35,154 nucleotides of DNA from a virus, in IMG/VR virus record IMGVR_UViG_3300032271_000785, positions 1 through 35,154 of that record; one strand, written 5' to 3'. Below, one piece after another: positions 22,037-30,106 of the stretch; positions within the stretch are counted from its first letter, which is position 1; each line of letters opens with the position of its first letter. The notes beneath the pieces are model-generated. The model was not told the origin of the DNA and searched no databases. It was given only the letters and a program-made list of their open reading frames with translations. The position numbers and the translations under genes were made by a program.

Positions 22037-22324
22037 ATGGCTCAATTACCTATAAAATTACAGCCGGACATGCAGACTACAAGGTGGAAGTCTTTAATAG
22101 ACCCTATCTTAAAAAATCCGCTTAACTCTGTATCTATTTTAGAAGATGTAAGCTTAAAAGTGGGAGACAATGTAATTAATCACAGGCTTGGTAGAAAATT
22201 AAGAGGGTGGGTTTTGTTAGATGTAAATGCAGCAACAACGATTTATAGATCAGCTCCACTTAATGACTTAACTTTAACTTTAAACTCAAGCGCAGTAGCG
22301 ACAATTTCTTTAGGAGTATTTTAA
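22037..22324 (+). CDS. Small virion-associated protein
   Basis: A 95-residue protein starting one base after the neck gene stop. The central part (GDNVINHRLGRKLRGWVLLD) and the end (LTLTLNSSAVATISLGVF) are beta-rich and resemble a short fibre-tip or adaptor protein known from other phages next to fibre genes. It is surrounded by virion genes, so a structural role is likely. Confidence 0.6.
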   Translation: MAQLPIKLQPDMQTTRWKSLIDPILKNPLNSVSILEDVSLKVGDNVINHRLGRKLRGWVLLDVNAATTIYRSAPLNDLTLTLNSSAVATISLGVF

Positions 22325-23542
22325 ATGTCATCACCTAATATGAATTTACCCATTCCAGTTCCTTCTCAAACTGGAGGCCCACAGTACGCACAAGATGAGG
22401 TAAGTTGTTTTAATCAGATTGATGGTCACAATCATACGCCAGGACAAGGCGCATTAGTTCCGCTTAACGGATTAAACGTAAATCAGAATTTCAACATGAA
22501 TTCGTTATCCGTTACCAATCTCAAATCCATTCAACTTTTGAATCAAGCAGTATCTCCCGGCTCTTCCTCATTATACATGCTAGGTAATAACCTGTATTGG
22601 GCCGATGGGACTGGATCTTATAACGTACAAATTACATCAGGTAATGCCGTAGCTGTATCTGGAGCTATTGGATTTTCTGGTCTTCCTTCTGGCACTGCAA
22701 GTGCGGCTTATGTTTCTGGTACTGGCACCTTTAGGTTTCAATCTGCGACTAACACAGGCGCAACTCTTGATATTGGGCCTTTAAAAACTAGAAACACTAC
22801 AGCAAGCAGTAATGCAGTAACTATTACTCCGCCAAATCCATTGGCGGCTGATTATACTTTGACTTTGCCAAACGCCTTACCTGCATCGACAAAAATAATG
22901 AGACTAGATTCGTCTGGCAATGTAAGCGCAAATTTGGATATTGATAATTCAACACTGGCAATAGTTTCTAACACCTTAAAAGTTAATGATTTGGGAATAG
23001 GAACTAACCAATTGGCAAATAGTTCCGTTACTTCGGCAAAATTAGATTTAACAGGTTTAAGCATATCGGCAGCAAATAGAACGCCTACAACCGCAACACA
23101 ATATACTTTTAATACGCAAACGCCCACATATCCCGCAAGGTGGACAGTTGTAGGTGGCAGCGGCGCTTTAAACAACCAATTGGTTACAAGTTTTGCCTAT
23201 ACACCAAGCAGAACAAACGTAAATTTATTATGTTCACTTTCACAATATGGTTATGGTGGTAGTTATTTGTATTGGGCCAGTTGGAATGGCGGTGGGCCTG
23301 GGCCTTCTGGTCCATATTATTCAAATTGTTATTTAAGAATTTATTTTCAAAACCCAAACATAACCAAAGAATTATTAAGTTGCACCGGCGGAACCAATAC
23401 GCAAAATACAAGAATAATTCCAATAACAGACACGGCAGCCGGAAATGTATATATTTATTTTTATTGGTATAACGACCCAGGGGCCGGATACGTTGCAATG
23501 TTTACCGGTAATTTAATTTTTAACTTTGTTGAATTAAATTAA
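22325..23542 (+). CDS. Tail fibre or tail-side structural protein
   Basis: A 405-residue protein with TTTAGGAG before ATG. The N-terminal part has DGHNHTPGQGALVPLNGLNV, a motif common at the base of phage fibres. The middle is Ser/Thr/Asn-rich with repeated beta elements (VTITPPNPLAADYTLTLPN, then a TLAIVSNTLKVNDLGIG segment), and the C-terminal 150 residues form a Tyr/Gly-rich beta domain probably involved in receptor binding. It lies between neck and nozzle genes. Confidence 0.65.
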   Translation: MSSPNMNLPIPVPSQTGGPQYAQDEVSCFNQIDGHNHTPGQGALVPLNGLNVNQNFNMNSLSVTNLKSIQLLNQAVSPGSSSLYMLGNNLYWADGTGSYNVQITSGNAVAVSGAIGFSGLPSGTASAAYVSGTGTFRFQSATNTGATLDIGPLKTRNTTASSNAVTITPPNPLAADYTLTLPNALPASTKIMRLDSSGNVSANLDIDNSTLAIVSNTLKVNDLGIGTNQLANSSVTSAKLDLTGLSISAANRTPTTATQYTFNTQTPTYPARWTVVGGSGALNNQLVTSFAYTPSRTNVNLLCSLSQYGYGGSYLYWASWNGGGPGPSGPYYSNCYLRIYFQNPNITKELLSCTGGTNTQNTRIIPITDTAAGNVYIYFYWYNDPGAGYVAMFTGNLIFNFVELN

Positions 23543-26500
23543 TGGCACTTACAAAACAACAAGTTGCGGTTAACTTTCAAAAAGGATTGGATACCAAAAC
23601 TGATCCCTGGCAAGTGCCTATTGGTAATTTCTTAAGTCTGGAAAATTCTATTTTTACCAAACAAGGGCTTTTACAAAAAAGATATGGTTTTCAATTAATA
23701 GGTACATTTTCAGATTTATCTATTAACACCATTGATACTTTTAATGGTGAATTGACCGCTATTGGCAATAATTTATATGCTTACAACAATTCTTTAAATG
23801 AGTTTGTTGATAAAGGCATATTTTATCCCGCTGGATTTACAAAATTGCCCGTAATAAACAACGGCTTTAATCATTTGCAATGTGATTCTGCTACATCTCC
23901 CAATAAGCTAGTATGTATTGCTTACACAAGAGACACGACAGATCCTTACACAAAATATTGGTTTACAATTATTGATGAAATTACCGGTCAAAACATTGTA
24001 GAACCTACTACATTACCCGTAATTGCCGGAACGGTTAGCGGCCCGCCAAGGGTTTTTGTTTTAAATAATAATTTTGTAATTATTTACCCCGTAACTTCCG
24101 GCACAACTTCTCTTCAGTTTATTTCCATTGGATGCAATACTTTAACTGCTCAGTTGCCTCAAACTGTAGCTTCTTCCTATTCTCCAAATCCAGGCGGAAC
24201 GGTGGGTATTAACTGGGATGCTGTAACTGTAAATAATAAAATTATTGTTGGTTATAACGTAGCCGGATCTGGATTTTATTGTAATTTAATTAACCCCGAC
24301 TTGACTGTGCCGGTAGCAACTCAAATTGATGCCTCACATCAAGCCACTTGTGTAGGAGCTGGAACCGATGGAACAAATGCATATTTTGCTTATTGGTCTA
24401 CTACTACTGGGGCTGGGTATGTTGTTGGAGTCTCGGGCGTAAGCGGAAATGCTGCTAGAACTTTCAGCCCTACTTCTTTTGTGGGGGCCGCATCGCCCTT
24501 ATTAGTAATATCTAACATTACTTTGTCGGTAATATCCTCGACGATATACATTACTTACGAGTGGCAAGGTTCATATACTTATTTTCCAGCAACAACCGCC
24601 ACAGTTCCCAACAATCAAATTTACATTGTAACTTGCTCTACTGCTGGGGTTATTGGACCCGCTCCCACAGCTGCAACGGTAAAAGGTGCTGGACTTGCTT
24701 CTAAATCTTTTATTATTGGCGGCTCAATGTATTTTGCCGTTGCTTATTCTGTAGGAAATGGAAGCACATCAACTCCGGTAAATACTTATCAAGGTTGCTA
24801 TTTTGTAATTCAGGGGAACGGGCTAAGAGCCGGTGCCATTGTTTCTCAATTTGCCTATCAAAATGGTAACGGTTATTTACTAAACGGATTACCCTCTGCG
24901 ACTGTACAGCAATTTACTGGTACCACTTTAAGCGGAAGCAATGTGGTGAATGGCATTATAGACACCTCAAATTTAGTTGTTGGACAAAAAATAATTAGCT
25001 CATCCTTTCCTTTAAACAATACCTACATAAAAAGCGTTGATTCTATTTCTCAAATTACACTTACAAGAAGTGCCACAGTTAGCGGAAGCGCAGTTTTAGC
25101 AAGCGGCATTGTAGAATTTGGATACTTAAACAGAAGCGTTACTAGACCTTTGGCTCAACAAACAGAAACAATTTCAACTCCTGCAAGTTATTCTCAAGCT
25201 GGTATTAATTTGGCTAATTTGGAGCTTTATAAAGACCATACTCAAACCGCAGAAATAGGTAGAAATTTAAACTTAGCCGCAGGATTTTTGTGGGGATATG
25301 ACGGATTTCAAGTTACAGAAAATGGGTTTTTTATATATCCGGACTCTGTTTATGCTTCAGCTGTTACAAATACTACCGGAAGCATGGGCACGGGAACTTA
25401 TTATTATAGAATTTGTTACGAATGGACTGACAACCAAGGAAATCTTTTTAGAAGTTCACCAAGCGTTCCGATAAGTTTTAAAATTAATTCGGGAAGTATT
25501 TTTACTGGCGATACTCATACGGGCACAAAAGTAATTGACAACATTGCTAGCACTTTAAATTTACAGGTTGGACAAATTGTTACAAACGGTTCAACCATTC
25601 CGGTTGGCGCATACATAACAGAAATTACAAGTTCTACTGCAATTAAAATAAGCGTAAATTGCACAGGTAATGCAACCGCTAGCACTATTACGGCAAATCA
25701 AATTTCTGCATTAAACATTAATGTTCCAACTTTAAGGCTTTCTTATAAGGCTAATGTAAATATTGTTGTTTATAGATATAGCGCAGCTTTTCCAGTTTAT
25801 TACCAAGTAAGTTCTGTAACTTCGCCCACAATAAATGATCCAACAGTTGATTATTTAACAATCACTGATAGTTCTTCTGATTTGCAAATTGCCGGAAACA
25901 CTATTCTTTATACTACCGGCGGAGTCATTGAAAATATTGCAACTCCCTCATGTAACGCATTAACTGTTTTTGATAACAGGCTTTGGCTTGCTGACTCTGA
26001 AAACGGCAATCTTCTTTGGTATTCAAAACAAGTTATTGAAAGCACTCCCGTTGAAATGTCGGATCTCTTAACCTTTTATGTATCTCCTACTCAAAGCTTG
26101 CAAGGTTCTACAGGCCCTATCACTGCTCTTTTTGTAATGGACGATAAGCTAGTTATATTTAAAAAGGATGCAATTTATTACATAAACGGAAATGGGCCTG
26201 ATGATACTGGGGCAAATTCTCAATATTCTGAGCCTGTTTATATTACTGGCACTATTGGTAGCATTAATCCCAATTCCTTAGCTATTATTCCTCAAGGCGT
26301 TGTGTCTCAGGGAAATAAAGGTATTTGGTTATTAGGAAGAGATTTATCAACATCTTATATTGGTGCTCCAGTTGAAGAATACACTAAAAACTCTTTAGTT
26401 TTATCGGCTCAGGTAATTCCAGGAACTAATCAAGTTAGATTTGTAATGGATAGCGGAATAACTCTCATGTACGACTATTTTTATGGTCAGTGGGGAACTT

Positions 26501-27042
26501 TTACAGGAATTAATAATCTTCACACTACCGTTTATCAGGATTTACATACTTTTATTGATCAGTACGGTCGAGTATGTCAGGAAAATATTGGAAGCTATCT
26601 AGACATTACAAATCCTGTACTCATGAAATTTACAACAAACTGGTATGCGCTTGGGGGATTACAGGGCTATCAAAGAACCTATTTTTTCTTCCTTCTTGGT
26701 AAATATCAAAGCCCTCATAAATTAAACGTGCAAGTAGCCTATGATTTTAATCCAAATGACACTCAAACGACTTTAATTACCCCTGACAATTATTCAGCAG
26801 TTTTTGGCTCCGATCCAGTTTATGGCTCAAGCTTTGTTTGGGGCGGACCTTCTCAAGTAGAAAAATGGCGCATCATGCTACAAAAGCAAAAGTGTGATTC
26901 ATTACAATTTAGCGTATCCGAAATTTATGATCCGTCCTATGGTGTTACCGCAGGGGCCGGGCTTACTTTGTCCGGAATGAACATTATTATAGGGATCAAA
27001 AAAGGTTACGGACCGATTAGTCAATTTAACACTGCGGGATAA
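23542..27042 (+). CDS. Large tail nozzle protein, P22 gp10-like beta-propeller
   Basis: A 1166-residue protein. The start (VNFQKGLDTKTDPWQVPIGN, then FTKQGLLQKRYGF) matches the opening of P22 gp10-like DNA-stabilisation/tail-nozzle proteins. The later part keeps the family core: NALTVFDNRLWLADSENGN, ITALFVMDDKLVIFKKDAIY, and GIWLLGRDLSTSYIGAPVEE. It is much longer than gp10, with beta-rich insertions between about residues 200 and 750 that could be extra blades or decoration domains. It would form the tail tube below the neck. The ATG overlaps the preceding stop by one base. Confidence 0.75.
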   Translation: MALTKQQVAVNFQKGLDTKTDPWQVPIGNFLSLENSIFTKQGLLQKRYGFQLIGTFSDLSINTIDTFNGELTAIGNNLYAYNNSLNEFVDKGIFYPAGFTKLPVINNGFNHLQCDSATSPNKLVCIAYTRDTTDPYTKYWFTIIDEITGQNIVEPTTLPVIAGTVSGPPRVFVLNNNFVIIYPVTSGTTSLQFISIGCNTLTAQLPQTVASSYSPNPGGTVGINWDAVTVNNKIIVGYNVAGSGFYCNLINPDLTVPVATQIDASHQATCVGAGTDGTNAYFAYWSTTTGAGYVVGVSGVSGNAARTFSPTSFVGAASPLLVISNITLSVISSTIYITYEWQGSYTYFPATTATVPNNQIYIVTCSTAGVIGPAPTAATVKGAGLASKSFIIGGSMYFAVAYSVGNGSTSTPVNTYQGCYFVIQGNGLRAGAIVSQFAYQNGNGYLLNGLPSATVQQFTGTTLSGSNVVNGIIDTSNLVVGQKIISSSFPLNNTYIKSVDSISQITLTRSATVSGSAVLASGIVEFGYLNRSVTRPLAQQTETISTPASYSQAGINLANLELYKDHTQTAEIGRNLNLAAGFLWGYDGFQVTENGFFIYPDSVYASAVTNTTGSMGTGTYYYRICYEWTDNQGNLFRSSPSVPISFKINSGSIFTGDTHTGTKVIDNIASTLNLQVGQIVTNGSTIPVGAYITEITSSTAIKISVNCTGNATASTITANQISALNINVPTLRLSYKANVNIVVYRYSAAFPVYYQVSSVTSPTINDPTVDYLTITDSSSDLQIAGNTILYTTGGVIENIATPSCNALTVFDNRLWLADSENGNLLWYSKQVIESTPVEMSDLLTFYVSPTQSLQGSTGPITALFVMDDKLVIFKKDAIYYINGNGPDDTGANSQYSEPVYITGTIGSINPNSLAIIPQGVVSQGNKGIWLLGRDLSTSYIGAPVEEYTKNSLVLSAQVIPGTNQVRFVMDSGITLMYDYFYGQWGTFTGINNLHTTVYQDLHTFIDQYGRVCQENIGSYLDITNPVLMKFTTNWYALGGLQGYQRTYFFFLLGKYQSPHKLNVQVAYDFNPNDTQTTLITPDNYSAVFGSDPVYGSSFVWGGPSQVEKWRIMLQKQKCDSLQFSVSEIYDPSYGVTAGAGLTLSGMNIIIGIKKGYGPISQFNTAG

Positions 27043-27043
27043 A

Positions 27044-27418
27044 ATGAATATTAGGTTGTTAAATAAAAAAACAGAGCTTGATAAAATTAGAGAATGGATT
27101 CCATTTACTGTTTTTGAAAATGATTTTCCAGGTCATACTTTTTGCGTTGTTGACGGTGATGAAATTATAAGCGTTGGCTCTATTAGACTTATGGAGGGCG
27201 ATATTTGTTACATGGATTCTATAGCAACAAATCCAAGTTTCAGTAGAGAGAAAAGAAATGAAGCATTAAATATTTTATCTAAAAAACTTTTTGAATGCGC
27301 CAAAAGTCTTGGATTCAAAAGAATGTTTGGCTCAACTAGAGATGAAAGTTTAAAAAAACGAGCAGAAGAGCTAGGTTTTAGGGAAGCAAAACAAACTTTG
27401 TATATAAGGGAGCTTTAA
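27044..27418 (+). CDS. GNAT-family acetyltransferase-like protein
   Basis: A 124-residue protein with a GNAT-type layout: N-terminal IRLLNKKTELDKIREWIPF, strand pair CVVDGDEIISVGSIRL, the YMDSIATNPSFSREKRNEAL segment at the motif A position, and SLGFKRMFGSTRDES then ELGFREA near the end. The acetyl-CoA loop is not the standard R/Q-x-x-G-x-G/A, so activity may be lost or altered. It starts one base after the nozzle stop and is expressed with virion genes; the target is unknown. Confidence 0.65.
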   Translation: MNIRLLNKKTELDKIREWIPFTVFENDFPGHTFCVVDGDEIISVGSIRLMEGDICYMDSIATNPSFSREKRNEALNILSKKLFECAKSLGFKRMFGSTRDESLKKRAEELGFREAKQTLYIREL

Positions 27419-27419
27419 A

Positions 27420-28631
27420 ATGGGTGGATTTGGAGCATTATTTTCAGGTGATATGGGAGCTGGCTTTAGAGCTCAACAAGGAGCAACCCCAGAACAGGCA
27501 CAACAACTTTATGAACAGCAACAGCAAAGACTTGCTCAACAGCAAGCTTTTACACAAGCCTTACAAGCACAATCTCCTCAAGCTATTGCGGCTCAGCAAA
27601 ATCTGCTGACCCAATTAGGCCAGCAAGCTCAAGGAATGGGTCCTAGCGTTGCTCAAAATCAATTAGCTCAAGCTACAGGTCAAAATGTTGCTAATACAGC
27701 CGCTTTAATGGCCTCAAAAAGAGGTGCAAGTGCAAATGCAGGTCTTGTGGGTAGACAAGCCGCCTTAGCTGGAATGGGAGCTCAACAGCAAGCAGCTGGT
27801 CAAGCTGCTACATTAAGGGCACAAGAACAACTAGCAAATCAGGCTCAATTAGCTGGCTTAACCGGTCAACAACTTGGACAAATTCAAAGTGCTCAGCAAT
27901 TAGGAATAGGCGGAGTGCAGGGCGCTCAAACTAACGTACAAAATGCATTGGCAAGACAAAATGAAGTTAATGCTCAAATTGCTGCTGGCAATCAAAAGTT
28001 TCAAGCGCAATTGACCGGCGGCGTAATGGCTGGATTGGCTGGGGTGCCAATGGCAGATGGTGGATTAGTACAACCCAATGTGGACGATGGTCATCATTAT
28101 TGGGACCATGTAAAAAAGGGTATTCAGGGTTCTTTTGAGCAAGACCCCGCTTTTAAGGGTGGTTTTGGAGCGGGTCAGGCTTTAGCAAAAGGAATAGGTG
28201 GTTTATTTGGCGGACCATCCGTTGAAGGACAAACGCAGGGTGGTTATGCAGGTGCAAATTTAGGGACTGACACTTCAATGCCAACGGCAATGAATCCAAT
28301 GGCAACATCAGAAAGTATTGGTGCTTACAAAATTCCTTTTTCGCATGGCGGGGAAGTTCCTGCAATGTTGTCTCCCGGAGAAAAATATTTACCACCTCGT
28401 GAAGTTGAAGAAGTGGCCAAGGGAAAAAAGCCGGTCGATAAGGCTGGCAAAATGATTCCCGGCAGAGCTAAAGTTGATGGCGACTCTTTAAAAAATGATA
28501 CGGTTCACGCAAGGCTTGAAGAGGGCGGAATAGTAATACCTAGAAGCGTAATGCAGTCTAAAAATCCAAGTGAACAGGCTAGAAAGTTTGTAGACGCTGT
28601 TCTTGCAAGACAGGCAATGAAAAGGAAATAA
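27420..28631 (+). CDS. Internal virion / DNA-ejection-type protein, Gln/Ala-rich
   Basis: A 403-residue protein. Residues about 20-195 are a long Gln/Ala-rich helical region (QQLYEQQQQRLAQQQAFTQA), which resembles membrane-active ejection proteins of short-tailed phages. PMADGGLVQPNVDDGHHYWD at about 210-229 matches the shared MAxGG motif. The C-terminus has HGGEVPAMLSPGEKYLPPRE and EEGGIVIPRSV, a common phage virion motif. It is the first of three consecutive ejection-type genes, comparable in position to P22 gp7/gp20/gp16. Confidence 0.65.
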   Translation: MGGFGALFSGDMGAGFRAQQGATPEQAQQLYEQQQQRLAQQQAFTQALQAQSPQAIAAQQNLLTQLGQQAQGMGPSVAQNQLAQATGQNVANTAALMASKRGASANAGLVGRQAALAGMGAQQQAAGQAATLRAQEQLANQAQLAGLTGQQLGQIQSAQQLGIGGVQGAQTNVQNALARQNEVNAQIAAGNQKFQAQLTGGVMAGLAGVPMADGGLVQPNVDDGHHYWDHVKKGIQGSFEQDPAFKGGFGAGQALAKGIGGLFGGPSVEGQTQGGYAGANLGTDTSMPTAMNPMATSESIGAYKIPFSHGGEVPAMLSPGEKYLPPREVEEVAKGKKPVDKAGKMIPGRAKVDGDSLKNDTVHARLEEGGIVIPRSVMQSKNPSEQARKFVDAVLARQAMKRK

Positions 28632-28633
28632 AC

Positions 28634-30106
28634 ATGGAAGGCTTATATAAAGGTTTTAAAAAAATATCCGAAGATGAAAATAAGGCTTTATTAAAGCACG
28701 ACAACGGTCACGAATTACGAATAGCTAAATCCGGTTTAAGTAAAAAGCATTTAAAAGCATTACAAAAATTGCCTTTATATCAAGCTGAAGGAACTCAAGA
28801 GCCTGAAAAGGATAGACAACTGGCTTCTGACATTGGAATGGTTGCGCAACCTGTAATGGAAGAAACCCAAATGCCTTCAGAAGAAGCTAAGGCTGCTTTG
28901 GCTCCGCCGGTAGATCCTACCGAGGGACTAGAGCCTTTGCCACAAGAAGAGCCTCAAAGACAGCCCACAGAACAAGCAGTGCCATTAGAGCAAGCGCCGA
29001 CTCCGATTGCTGCGCCTAAAAAACCAATGACTCCACAAGAGGTAATGGCAAGCCACACCGCTAAAGCAAGTGATAAGTTATTAGCTGCAAGCAACTTGTT
29101 TCAAACTATTCAAGGCAGAATGAAAGAAGCCGATGAGAGATTTCAAACTGAAATGTCAAAAGCTCCTCAAGCCATTCCAAAAATGTTAAGCGGCCAAGGG
29201 TTTTTAGGTGGATTAGCTAGAGTTTTAGGGCTTGTTATTGGTGGTGGTGCTCAAGGGGTTTTGGGATTAAGAGAAAATCCAGCCGTTACCATGTTTAATG
29301 ACCAAATTAATAAAGAAATTGAAGCTCAAAGACACGAAGAGGCTAAGAAATTTAATCTTTATAAAATGCATATGTCTAGACTTGGTGATGAGGCTCAAGC
29401 GGCTTTACAGACTGGAGTTAATTTAAGGCAAATTGCAGATCAACAATTTAACGAAATGATGGGCAAGACTGGCATAGGACCAATGGCCCAACAAAATTTA
29501 CAAGTTTTAAAAGCTCAAAATTTATTAGCTTTAGAGCAAACAAGATCTGCTTTAGCTAACACTCAAATGCAAAGACAGACACGGCAATCAATGATGTCAG
29601 GACAACCCATGGAACAATTAGATCCCGCTGTTCTTGTGCCTTACGGAGTTCCAAAAGAACATCAAGAAGCTGTTTATAAAGAAATTGAAAGAGCACAAGA
29701 CACTCGAAGAATGGGAGAATCTATTTTAAAAGCTTTTGATGATGCCGCAAAAGAAAACACCGTTTTAAAAACAGGGGCTGGGCTTTTAAGGACTCCTCCT
29801 AGTGTATTGACTTTGCATCAATCCATGCAGCCCACTTTTAAAGATTTAGAAGGTACTGTTAGACAAGCCGCAATGGACAACACTTTTAAAAACATTACTC
29901 CTTCGCCTGGGGATTTTGGAAATACCATTGCAATTAAAAGACAAGCATTGGTTGATTATTTAAAATCAAAAGCTTCTGCTCCAAGATCACGATCTTATGG
30001 TATTGATTTAGATAAATTTCAAAGCACTGCGCCTCAAGCGGAAATAAAAACCATGAACGGCGTAAAATATCAAAAAGTTCAAGGTGGCTGGAAAAGAGTT
30101 CAATAA
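28634..30106 (+). CDS. Internal virion / DNA-ejection-type protein
   Basis: A 490-residue protein. The first 45 residues (KKISEDENKALLKHDNGHEL, RIAKSGLSKKHLKALQKLP) form a small domain also seen in other phage virion proteins. A Pro/Glu/Gln-rich disordered region follows (60-135), then a Gly-rich hydrophobic stretch (GFLGGLARVLGLVIGGGAQG) that may insert in membrane, and long helices to the end. It is coupled to the next gene (ATG overlaps its stop). Probably ejected with DNA. Confidence 0.6.
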   Translation: MEGLYKGFKKISEDENKALLKHDNGHELRIAKSGLSKKHLKALQKLPLYQAEGTQEPEKDRQLASDIGMVAQPVMEETQMPSEEAKAALAPPVDPTEGLEPLPQEEPQRQPTEQAVPLEQAPTPIAAPKKPMTPQEVMASHTAKASDKLLAASNLFQTIQGRMKEADERFQTEMSKAPQAIPKMLSGQGFLGGLARVLGLVIGGGAQGVLGLRENPAVTMFNDQINKEIEAQRHEEAKKFNLYKMHMSRLGDEAQAALQTGVNLRQIADQQFNEMMGKTGIGPMAQQNLQVLKAQNLLALEQTRSALANTQMQRQTRQSMMSGQPMEQLDPAVLVPYGVPKEHQEAVYKEIERAQDTRRMGESILKAFDDAAKENTVLKTGAGLLRTPPSVLTLHQSMQPTFKDLEGTVRQAAMDNTFKNITPSPGDFGNTIAIKRQALVDYLKSKASAPRSRSYGIDLDKFQSTAPQAEIKTMNGVKYQKVQGGWKRVQ

